Shown: one piece after another, positions 46,444-56,414 of the stretch
Layout of the letters: each line of letters starts with the position of its first letter
Numbering within the stretch: the stretch's first letter is position 1
Source of the DNA: Chlorella sorokiniana
Lineage: Eukaryota > Chlorophyta > Trebouxiophyceae > Chlorellales > Chlorellaceae
Assembly (NCBI GenBank): GCA_025917655.1
Contig: CP084609.1
Coordinates: 124,001 to 188,000 of the forward strand
DNA: 64,000 nucleotides
Direction: 5' to 3'
Translations under genes and position numbers: made by a program
Notes under the pieces: generated by a model
Databases searched by the model: none
Told to the model about the DNA's origin: nothing
The model's input: the letters and a program-made list of their open reading frames with translations, nothing else

Positions 46444-47400
46444 CGCGGGCCAGCGGCGGGGCTGACAGGCGGCGGCAACGCCTTTCGCTTCCTCCCTGCA
46501 GCAAGCACCCCACCCCTTGCAACATTCGTCCCTCCTGCTGGCCACCCGCTCTTTTGGGAATTCATCCATCGCTACAAATTGCTGTACTGCTGCTTCTCTC
46601 TCTGCCTGTGTTCCAACTGCAGCTGTTGTTCCGAGAATGCCGTCCAGCCAGCAACATGGCTTCTGGTTTCGGTAACAAATCTAGTTAAGTATCCCCCTCC
46701 CCCGGGGCTGGGGGATCGACGAGCCGATCACCCTTCCTGCAAACCAGCTGGCCCAGCCTGAGTCCCGTGCATGCCCCCAACAGCGCAGCCTGCCAGCGCA
46801 CGGCCGCGCCCCCGCCTTAGAGTCTGTTCCCCCGCACAGGCCGCCCGCGGCACGCACTTGGGCTGTTTACACGATGAGCAGAGGCTGGAAGGGAGCAGCG
46901 CTGGCACAGAGGCGCGCTGGAAGGACGCTTGAAAAGGGGACGCGCAGAAACGGCGTGAAGGGAGACTGAAAGGAAGAGGGGATAGGGAGATAATGATAAG
47001 GAGACAAGTGCGGAAGGAGCGCTGGGGGTTGGCGGGAGGCCCCCTTGCCCCCTTGCAACGCGCTTTGAACGGCGGCGCACCGCCGTGCGGCTGACAGGCG
47101 CGGCCGGCCGCCGCCGTCGCCGCGCGCTGCGTTGTGTGCTTCGCCGGGCGACCGCAGCGCGCCCAGCAGCCGCGCCGCCGTCACCAGGGTTGACGTTTGA
47201 GGCATAACAGTTGCTACTTCCAAATGCCGGCTTAACGCGTTGGTCTGGCCTGGCTGGCGGCCGGCAGTCGCAGCCGCCGCTTCCACTACCAAAACGGCGG
47301 CTCGTCTGGCAGCGCTCGCCGCCCGAAGCCGCAGCGATTGCGCTCGCGCGGCTCCTGTGCACCGCTGGCGCTGCCGGCCCGGGGTTGCCCGCCCGGCTCA
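46444..47400. other. convergent intergenic stretch
   Basis: 3'UTRs of the coiled-coil gene (+) and the glutamine-rich gene (-). TTACA at 46867-46871 is a possible minus-strand TGTAA signal. No ORF is supported. Confidence 0.4.
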
Positions 47401-50400
47401 TTACGCCTCGCTGCCGGTGTGGTGGCTGCACTCCGTGGCGGCCGGCTGCGCGGGCGTGGCGGCGCTGACCAGGGAGGCGGCCAGGGGGAGAGGGGCTCCC
47501 CGCCGCCGCCGCCTCGTCGATGGCGGCGAGCGCCCCGAGATAAAGGGGGAGGGCCAGGGCACGCTGTCGGCCTGCAGCAGCTCCATAAAACCGCCGGAGC
47601 CCAGCGTGGCTGTGGGAGGGGGAGGGGGGAAGGGGAGGCAGAGTGACAGCGTCAGAAAGGAGCAACAGAGGCTGTGTGTGTGGTGTGGGTGCGAGGGGAG
47701 GGGGTGGGAGGCAGAGAGACGGCGCAAGAGAGGAGCAACAGAGGCTGTGTGTGTGGGTGTGGGTGGGAGGGAGGGGGTGGGGGGGGGGCAGGGGGACGGC
47801 GTAAGCGCGGACGAACAGGGCGGCAGAGGGGGTGGGTGTTGGGGGCAGCAGCAGCGGCAGAGACGTTGATCGAGTGAGATGCATCTGATGGGACAGGGGG
47901 GCCAGAAGGACGGCAGGCGGAGCGAGCAGGCTCGTCCGAACCTCGCCAAGGCACAAGAGCTCGCAACGTTGCAATGCAGTGGCGAATGCATCGACGGCGA
48001 CACACGAAGGGGCAGCCGCCCACCCGCTAGGTCGCAGCTGAAGGCGCTGGCGGCCCTGGCCGCCGCCAGCTGGAAGGCGCCGCCGTCGGCCCCCTCGCCC
48101 TCCCCGCGCGCCGCCTTGTCGGCGGGCGCGGTGTGGGGTCTGCCAGGCGCGGGTCCCCCGAAACAGGCTGCGCTCGCGCTTGTGCCCCGGCCGGGAGGGC
48201 TGGCCGTCGGGGTGCCGGCGGGGGGCCTCCGACGCCAGCTGCAGCCCGCTGCTGCCCACCGCGCTGGACAGCTTGGCCAGCGCCTCCTGGCCTGGGGGCA
48301 GCGGCTGCACCACGGCGCCGCCGTCCAGCAGCGCCGACGCGTCGCGGTCGGGGTCCGGAGACAGCACCGACGGGGCGGCGGCGGCGGCGGCCGCCGCCGC
48401 CGCGCCGCCCGACCCGACCCCGAGCTGCGGGCGGAGGCGGACGCCGCCAGCAGCTGCTGCTGCTGCTGCTGCGCCGCGCGCACCAGCTCCTGCGTGGTCG
48501 CCAGCTCGGCGGACAGCGCGGCGGCGTCCGGGGGCTGCCCACCGGCGTGGCCGCCGCCAGCGGCGCGCCGCCGTTGCCGCCGCTGGCGGCCGACGCGCGC
48601 GCCGCCGCCCACCGACATGAGCACGGAGCCTGAGCCGGAGGGGTGCTGCGGCAGCGGCGCGGAGCCCAGCAGCTGGAGGGGGCCACGCCGGCCAGCGTGG
48701 CGGCATGCGCGTGCATCTGCGCTTGAGCCTGGGCCTGGGCATGCGCTTGAGCTTGAGCTTGGGCCACGCGCGCCGCTTGCTCCAGAGCCGGGTCGGCGCC
48801 GGGAGGGGAGCCCAGCTGCAGCGGCGCGCCGGGCAGCGGCAGCTGCTGCACCGGCGCGTAGAGCCCGGCCGCGGGGCGGCGGTCGCCGCAGCCGCCAGCT
48901 GCGCCTGCAGCAGCGCCGGCTGTGCGCCGCCCAGGCCGCCCGGCGGCGGCAGGTGCGGCGGCGGCGCGCGCGCTGGCGGGCAGCGCGCCAGGCTGGGCAA
49001 CAAAGGAGCCCTGGGCCGACACCATCAGCCCCGACTGCAGCATCGCAGACTGAGCGGGAACGGGCTGAGCCACCAGCTGCGGCGCGCGCGCCGCCGCCCA
49101 GATGCTGCACGGCGGCGTACGCGGCGGCGGCGGCGGCCGACGCCGCAGCGGAGCTGCTGCGTTGCATCAGGCTGCCGGAGTCAGTGCGGGAAACCATGGC
49201 GGCTGCCGAAGCTGAGCGGGGCATGTGGGGCACCAGAGAGGGCGGCGCCGCCGCTGCCCTGCAGGCCCGCAGGGGCGGAGGCGCCGCCGCTGTAGACGCT
49301 GGCAGACTGCTGCTGCTGCTGCTGCTGCTGTTGGATGACCAGCGACGCCAGCTGCTGCTGCTGCTGCTGCGCCGCCGCGATGTGGTGCTGCTGCGCGGCC
49401 GCCAGCTGCTGCTGCTGCTGCGCCGCAATCTGCTGGACGGTGATGGCGTCCTGCTGGGCCCTGGCCTGGTCCAGGGCCGCCTGCGCGGCGTGCGTGGCCT
49501 GCGCCGCATGTACCGCCTGCACCTGCAGCGCGTCCTGCTGCTGCTGCATCGCGTGCTGCTGCTGCATCGCCTGGTGCTGCTGCAGCGCGTGCTGCTGCTG
49601 CAGGGCCGCCTGCTGCTGCAGCGCTTGCTGCTGCTGCAGGGACTGCTGGTGCAGGGCGGCCTGCTGCTGCTGCAGCGCCTGGTGCTGCGCCGCCGCCAGC
49701 TGGTGCTGCTGCAGCACGTGGGCTTGGGCCTGCTGCTGCGCGGTGGCCAGCTGCTGGTGGGCGCTGGCCAGCTGCTGCTGCGCCGCCAGCGACGCCAGCT
49801 GCTGCTGCACGTTGGGCTGCTGCAGGTGATGCTGCTGCTGCATGGCTGCATCCGTCAGGGCCAACTGCTGCACCGGGACCTGCTGCATGGCAGGAAGCGG
49901 CTGCGGCACGAGCGCAGCCGCGGGCAGCAGGGCGGCGGCGCCGCCGCCGCCGCCCCGGCAACGCCCAGCCCGTGCGGACGCTGCTGCTGCTGCTGCTGGG
50001 CGGCGGCGGCAAACAAGGCATCCACGGATCCTTGGCTGACGAGGGGGATGCGCCGCACGGCGCCCTGCGCAGCGCTGCTGCAAGGATGGGGGCGGGGATT
50101 GGCTGGCACGGGGTGGATGGGTGCTTGCATGCAGGCGGGCCAGCCAAGCCAGACAGCAAGAAAGGCACGCACACGAGGCATGTGCAAGTTGGGAGCCACA
50201 GTAAACTGGCATGGCTGGCGTACCTGTGCTGGGCGGCCTCCGACGCTAGGGCCTGGATGTGCAGGCCGGCGAGCATGTCGGTGGTGGCGGCCGTGCCGGC
50301 GGGTTGGCCGTCGCCTGCAGAGGGGGGACCGATGGCCCGGCGTGTCAGCCGATGTGACTCGCTGGCCAACCCGAGCCATACCCGCTGCGCGGGCGGGCGA

Positions 50401-50458
50401 GGGCAAGAGAGTTTGACGCGGCTGCCAGCCACTCACTTGCGAGTCCTGCGACTTCCAT
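47401..50458 (-). CDS. glutamine-rich low-complexity protein (possible transcriptional regulator)
   Basis: Exon 1 (from 50458) is MEVAGLAS. It joins in phase to DGQPAGTAATTDMLAGLHIQ with ALASEAAQH, then to SAAQGAVRRIPLVSQGSVDA with LFAAAAQQQQQQ. The large exon (about 50080-48050) has long CAG/CTG-coded Gln blocks mixed with Ala and His (for example QLASLAAQQQLASAHQQLA, VQQIAAQQQQQLAAAQQHH). Less biased parts follow: FVAQPGALPASARA, LYAPVQQLPLPGAPLQLGS, LSAELATTQELVRAAQQQQ and VQPLPPGQEALAKLSSAVGS with GLQLASEAP and KRERSLFRG. The final exon (about 47600-47401) reads TLGSGGFMELLQADSVPWPS and ends ATECSHHTGSEA. Frame slips lie in GC triplet repeats. Composition resembles Q-rich activation domains, but no DNA-binding domain was found. 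The equally long plus-strand frame is its shadow. Confidence 0.62.
47650..47800. repeat. about 73-bp tandem repeat in an intron of the glutamine-rich gene
   Basis: AGGAGCAACAGAGGCTGTGT recurs with a 73-base spacing (about 47659 and 47732), each followed by G/T-rich sequence. Confidence 0.75.
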
Positions 50459-50751
50459 GGCCCCGGCAAAGCTAGGAGCAACAGGAGAATCGTGCCTGAG
50501 CATCTCCTAGCTGAACCGAGACCGCCCGCTACCTTTCCTCCGTGCAAAAATGCGGCAGCCTTCTCAAACCTGGCGAGCCTCCTGAAGCCACTTGCACTCG
50601 GATCTTTGGCTTCCCGCGAGCTTTAGGACCTGCGATTCGCGGCATCCAGGTTGCCGCCAGCTCTTGGCTGGCAAGGCGTTCCCGCCTTGGGACCACCTCT
50701 CAGCCACGCGCGTGACACACGTGGTTCATTACATTGCGCATCTCTGGGGCT
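50459..50751. promoter_or_regulatory. upstream region of the glutamine-rich gene / 3' end of UPRT
   Basis: Under 300 bases between the UPRT stop and the next minus-strand start. TTACA at 50729-50733 is a TGTAA signal on the minus strand, 18 bases past the UPRT stop. Confidence 0.5.
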
Positions 50752-52501
50752 TCACGTGCCGTAGCAGCGATCCCCCGCATCGCCCAGGCCCGGCACGATA
50801 TAGCCCCGCTCATCCAGCTCGGCGTCGATCATGGCGGTGTACAGGGTCAGCCCAGGGTACTTCTCCCCAAGCTGCTTCAGCGCAGGCGGCGCGCACACGA
50901 TGCTGCACGCAGCAGGGGAGGGGGGCGGGGTTCGGCTGACCCAGTTGCCTAGATGCAGGCATAGATCGGGGCACTGATCTGTTGGCCCGGCAGCTTCCAC
51001 GCCAGCAGCACCCGCCCGTTACGCTTACGCTTGGCCATGCAAACAGCACGCACGCACTCGCCTGATCACACGGATGTTGCTGGGCGCGCCTCCGCGACCC
51101 ACAATGTCGTCCAGCACCTGCGTGAGCGTGCCGCCTGCGAGCCCGGGCCAAGGAAATGGATGCAGCAGCCGAAACGGCATCCCGGTCAGCCGGCAACTGC
51201 GCAACCGCTCCACTCCCCATCCATTCCACACCCGTGCATGCTGCGCAGCTGCCTCCGTCTCCGCCCCGCACCCGTGGCCAGCATGGGGTCTGCAACTAGG
51301 ATGCGATCCTCCGGGCCGAAGCTGGGCGGCAGCTTGTTCAGGTAGCACGATGCCTGCGGGGGAGTTGACCGGTCAACCCTCAGCGCCCACAGGCCAAACC
51401 CATCCTTGGGCCCAGCCCCGGCTGAAACTAGAAGACCCTATCGTCTTGTCAGCACCCTATTGATCACAGCTAGCTTGCCGCAGCGCATTCTCAGGCCAGC
51501 CGGCCCAAGCGGGTGCTGCGGCGAGCGGCCGGCGGCAGCACCCACCAACCGTCGGCAGCACCCACCTGCAGCGTGTCGTCGTCCCGCACGTACCCCACGT
51601 GGTACGTCTGGCTGGCAGGCAGTACCATGGAGGTCTGCTCCAGCAGCACCAGCCCTGCCCGAAGGATGGGCACCACCTGCGCAATGAGGGGGAGGTGTGT
51701 GCATGTGTGTGGGGGGGAGGGTGTTGAGGGCTATGTCAAAGGGCGCACGCTGGCCCTGGTGCGAGCACCACATGCGGGCTAGCCGGCCAACAGGCAGCGG
51801 AAACCATGAGCCAGGGTGTGCGAGCCTGCCGCACAGGCCCTGCATGGGGAGCGAGACGTGGGGGCAGGCAGGCTGGGGGCCAACGCGGCGGAACCCCCCA
51901 CCTTGACGGGCTGCGACAGGTCGACAAAGGTGGCGTCGGCAAGGCCCATGGGGCTTTCCACCTGGCCGTCCACCGTGGGCAGCCACTCGCGGGCGGCCTC
52001 GTAGATCAGGATGCGGCCCAGCTCTGCGAGCGGTAAGTTTCAGAAATCTAGGAGGAGGGAGGTGGGGAGAAGGGGCAGAATGCGAAAGGGGCGGTGGCCG
52101 AGGCGGGGCGGCTTCCTGCGGCGCTGCCACGCTGCCAAGTATGCGTGTGCAAGCAAGCGATGCATGCTTGATCAACTGTGGCATGAGCATCATCTTGATC
52201 ATCTCGCACTCAGCCTGACAGATCCGTGCAAGGCCGTAGCACACAGCCAGGCAGCCGCACCACTTGCCTGCTGCTGCTGCGCGGAAGATGGCGGAGGGCG
52301 TTTCTTTGCTGCGCATGACCGCCAGCCAGTGCTTAACTAGGGGGTGCGGCGGCACGTAAATCTGCGGCAGCCAGCAGCGGCAGGCAGGCGCTGAAGGTGG
52401 GGCCGCATCGCGCCTGCCGCCCACGCTGAAGGCAGCAGAGCCGGTGCCCGCCCGGCCCGTCCCGCCCCACTGACCAGCATTTGCTGTTTTGGGGGTGCCA
52501 T
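50752..52501 (-). CDS. UPRT: uracil phosphoribosyltransferase
   Basis: Salvages uracil with PRPP to give UMP. Exon 1 (52501-52475) is MAPPKQQML. Exon 2 (52361-52268) is IYVPPHPLVKHWLAVMRSKE with TPSAIFR. Then AELGRILIYEAAREWLPTVD with VESPMGLADATFVDLSQPVKV split over two pieces, VPILRAGLVLLEQTSMVLPA, YHVGYVRDDDTLQV, CYLNKLPPSFGPEDRILVAD, and the PRPP loop VADPMLATGGTLTQVLDDIV. It continues IVCAPPALKQLGEKYPGLTL and ends DERGYIVPGLGDAGDRCYGT. The exon 2 donor is GCAAGT; using it gives exactly the family spacing before ELGR. Length is that of a stand-alone UPRT, without the fused uridine-kinase-like domain common in land plants. The gene is head to head with BET1. Confidence 0.95.
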
Positions 52502-52864
52502 GGCTGCACAGAACAGGCGCCTGCCTCGCGCTGGGCGCGAGACGCAGCGGCCCGCCCGCTGGACAGCGGCTGGTTGTCTCCACAGGGTTGCCCTCATGGT
52601 AGCTGTTGCCTCTGATTGCACGATGCCGCGGCAAGGGCGCCCAATGAACCACCCACACATTTGTTTGCGACAGTACGTAGGCCGTACTTCACTGCCCTAT
52701 GCTCTTGCTTCCTGTCCCATAGCTCTTTCGAGTCATCAGTGAGTCGAGAGTCGCAATTGCGCGCACATACGCCTCCTTGCCCCCCGACACAAGGCGCCTC
52801 CCAACTGTCTTCCTCGAGCGCTGGGGTCTCCCGGCACCGGGCCGCGGCAGGGGCGGCGGGCGGG
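52502..52864. promoter_or_regulatory. divergent spacer, likely bidirectional promoter (UPRT / BET1)
   Basis: 363 bases between opposing start codons, with no other gene. A compact shared promoter is inferred from arrangement only. Confidence 0.55.
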
Positions 52865-53848
52865 ATGAATAAGCGGCAGCCCCTGTTCGGAGCGGGCCCC
52901 GGCACCGCCGGGTCGCAGGTGGGGAGCCTCCGCCGTCGCTTCTCCTCCGCCCGCCTCGGCTGCAGCCCCCTTCTTTCTTTCTTCCTGTCCCGCACAGGAC
53001 CACGCCCACGTGGACCTGGAGGCCCTGGAGGCGGAGAACGACCGGGGCATAGCGGCGCTGGGCGAGCGGGTGGGCGCGTGCGCGGCGTCACCGCCGGCAT
53101 CCACGGGGAGGTGGAGTCGCAGCACCGCATCCTCGACTCAATGGTGAGCCGTTTCTTCTTATTTCTTATCTTTCTCGTATTCTCTGCTCTCTCGTTTTTC
53201 TCTTAGTTTCTTGCCCGCGTTTTCCTTCCTTTCTCTTTGTTGGGCGGGAATCGTGACTGTTTAGAAGGGAATGGCTGTGTCGGCAGGGACCATTGCGCCC
53301 TTGCCGCCGCCGCGCTTCCTCTCTGCCTGGCCTGGGTGGGAGCGCTTGGCGGCGGCGCCCTAAGGAGCGATAGCGGCAGGGGCGGGATGCAGCTTGCATC
53401 TCTCCCGCCAGCTGATGCAGCTCAGCAGGCTGCCAGAGGGAGCCGTGCCCAGCCTGGGGCCTGCGGGCGCCGCTGCCGAGGCCGAAAGGCCGGCCTCCAG
53501 CTCAAGGCCCCTTCCCTTCCATGATTTCCTTTCCACCCGCCCACCGCTGCACATGCCTGCATGCAGCATCCCGGCCCGCCTTGCCCACAGCCACACACAG
53601 AACCGTTTCTGCCCCCTTCCCGCCCCCCACACACTCTCGCCCGCGACACCACCACACACACCGAAACTCCCCTGCCGCCCCCTGCCCCCTCCCAGGCCAT
53701 GAGCATGGGCGGCGTGCAGCTGAGCTTGCGGGCCGCCGCCGACAAGATGTCGCGCGTCATGGCGGAGCCCCACAAGCGGCGCCTGGTCTACCTGGCGGGC
53801 GGCGGCGCCGTGCTGCTCTTCCTGCTGTACGTCTGGCTGGCCCGCTGA
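52865..53848 (+). CDS. BET1: BET1-type Qc-SNARE
   Basis: Tail-anchored SNARE for ER-Golgi vesicle fusion. Exon 1 (from 52865) is MNKRQPLFGAGPGTAGSQ. Exon 2 (from about 52998) has DLEALEAENDRGIAALGERV, then after a one-base slip near 53078 GVTAGIHGEVESQHRILDSM, the SNARE helix with the central Gln in ESQHR. Exon 3 (from 53698) reads MSMGGVQLSLRAAADKMSRV, MAEPHKRRLVYLAGGG and the terminal membrane anchor AVLLFLLYVWLAR with stop at 53848. Length and architecture (short N-terminus, one SNARE motif, C-terminal TM) match BET1. TGTAA at 54241 may end the transcript. Confidence 0.88.
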
Positions 53849-54401
53849 GCACGCTGAGCACGCTGAGCGCGGCGTTAGTAGGCAGCGCACCTCGCCAGCA
53901 CACCGCGTCTGCCCGCCGCTGCCTCTGCGGCTGCAGCCGCGCTGCTGGCTGCTGCGCTGAGCGGGCCTCCCTTGTGCTTGTGCGACGCTCTTTGGCAGAG
54001 TGCCATGCTCGGTTGGTGACTGGCGGTGCTCCCGGAGGGACGCATCAGCACCGCCCACCCACAACAAGCGCCGCCACAAAGGGCTTGCCTCCACCCTTGC
54101 AACCACCCAACGGGCTTGGTTGCACCCTTGCAACAACTGCTGCTGTGCCCTCCTTCTCCTGTCACCTCTCTTCCTCCCCCTCCATTGCTGCTTGCAGTTG
54201 CACTTGGGACAGTTGTGCCAAGTGCTCTGTCGAACATGGCTGTAAAATTGGTGCGCATGAACCCTGGGCAGCAGGCGCCGGCAGCACTGCTTCGCAAGGC
54301 GTCGGCGGCTATCGCCGCAGGCGCGGGTCGCTGAGTTTGTGGTTTGTTGTCCGTGTTGTTGTCAGGGCTGGACGGCCCAGCCCTTGGTATATGGAGCACC
54401 G
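53849..54401. other. convergent 3'UTR stretch (BET1 / epoxide hydrolase)
   Basis: No gene seen. TGTAA at 54241-54245 probably serves BET1. Confidence 0.4.
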
Positions 54402-54902
54402 TCACTGCGTTTGTTGCTGCTGCAGGAACTCTTTGATCAGGCCGTTGACCTGCTCGGGGCAGTCGTGCTGCATCCAGTGGCTGCTCTGCGGCAGCACCTC
54501 CAGCCGCAGGTTGGGCACCAACGCGTCGGTGCCTTTCAGCAGCTGCGGGAGGGGGCAAGGTGTGTGGTTTGAGTGTGGCTGTTTGGGGGGCTGGGCGCGC
54601 GACAGAGGGATGTGTGGCGGGCACGTGTGCGGCTGTCAGCAGCGGGCAGCTGCGCTGGGAGGAAGACGAGAGGCAGTGGCCACCTAAGTGGCTTGCGCGT
54701 GGGCAGGGCGGGCAGGGAAGGGGTAGGGGGAGGTGGGCCAGCTCTCTGGCCAGCCGGCATCGGCAGCCGTTGCACACCACCCAACAGGCATGCCCGGCAG
54801 GCGTCGCACAATGCCGTGGAACTCAGACAGGAGCGCTGCCAAGGCAAGGTCCAGCCTAAGCCTCCGCAACGTGCAGCGACAGCGCAAGCGTGCGCCCATA
54901 CT

Positions 54903-54944
<42 letters not shown>

Positions 54945-56383
54945 AAACAACAACAACAACAAAAAAAAACGTCTCGGCTCACCACTGGCGACAGGTTGAC
55001 GTCCTTGCCCCCAGAGCATCAGGGTGGGGACGTGCAGCTGCTCCCGCAGCACCCTGCGGGTTCAGGGGGATCCCCAGGTCATGCAGTCCTTGGCACAAAA
55101 AAGCAGCTGAGCAGCTACCAGCTTGCCAGCAGCCCCTGCTCATCGCTGTGCCCGCTGCTGCGAAGTGCCGGCTGCTCAAGGGCACCGGGACCGGTGTCGC
55201 TCAATGTCTCGGCATGCACCACTGCCGAGAAAGCCAAGGAATTGCCAAGAACTTGCCGGTACAGCTTGTACGTCGGTCGCCACGGGTTGTTCACCGCGCG
55301 GTAGTAGTTCAGGGCGGCGGTGGCGGCGCCGGGCGCCCAAAGGCCTGCTTGTGGAGCTCGAGGTACTGCGGTACAGGCAGGCGGTACGAGGAGAAGCAGT
55401 GGAGAACAAGCGACACAGCGCCAGCAGGTACATCTAGCCACGCTGCCACACCCCGGCCGAGCGCTAAGCAGCTGGGGGTACAGATCACCGCTGCTGCCTG
55501 ACAGCCAGATAGAACTGCATGGAGATGGGCCCCAGAAGGCCGGCTCCCTTCCCCCGACCACACAAGAAACATGCTTTCTTTGGCAGTAAGCCTCCCCCCC
55601 CCCCCCCCCCCACACACAACACAGAAAACCACAGGGAGCGGCCGCTCGCCTCTTTGGAGAGGGCGCCGGGCGGCAGCCCCCCGCCGCCGTGTTGGTGAGC
55701 ACCCCCTCCAGCAGGGCGTAGTCGGCGGCGCACAGAGCCGCCTCTGCCAGCCAGGGCAGCTGGAAGGCCAGCACGTAGCTGAGAGGGGGAGCAGCGGCGG
55801 GGGTGGGGGGGGCACTCGCGGATCAGGCCGCCTGAGAAGGGTGCTGGCAGGGGAGGCGCTGGTCTCATGACGCGGCTGGCCAGCAGCGGCAGCAGGCAGC
55901 GGACAGCAGAAGAAAGCAAGCAAGCCAGCAGCGAGACCAACCAGTGGCGAACGCGCTGCAGCCAGTTGCGGTTGGTGTGGTAGAGGCCGGGGTGGGGGAT
56001 GCAGAGGGTGACGAGGGCGGAGAAGAGGTGGGGGCTGCGTAGGCCAGGCACCAGGCCAGGTGGCCGCCCCAGTCGTGGCCCGCCAGTACCAGCTGCAGGG
56101 GGTGCAAGGATGCAAGTAATCCATGTGTGGGTGCTTCGGGGGAGCGTGCATGGGCGCAGGCGGGGAGGGGCAGAGGGCACACCCACCCACCCCCTTGTGC
56201 CTCTCTCCCTGCCCCCTTGAGCTTCCCCCCGTCCCGCCCCCGCAAGCTCACCTGCTGCTGCCCCGTCTCCTTCAGCAGGTGCTCAGCCACCACCCGCAGG
56301 TCTGCCAGCAGCGGGTACTGGTGGTAGGCCAGCCAGCCCTGCAGGGGGGTGATGGGGGGACAGCAGTCAGCATGTGTGCGTTC

Positions 56384-56414
<31 letters not shown>

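Noticed and set aside
45210-46565. 451-codon minus-strand frame
   Set aside because: Antisense shadow of the coiled-coil gene; Arg/Ser/Ala-rich with no motif.
47879-50416. 845-codon plus-strand open frame
   Set aside because: Antisense to CAG-coded glutamine tracts; its product is Leu/Arg/Ala repeats, while the minus strand has in-phase exon junctions and plausible ends.
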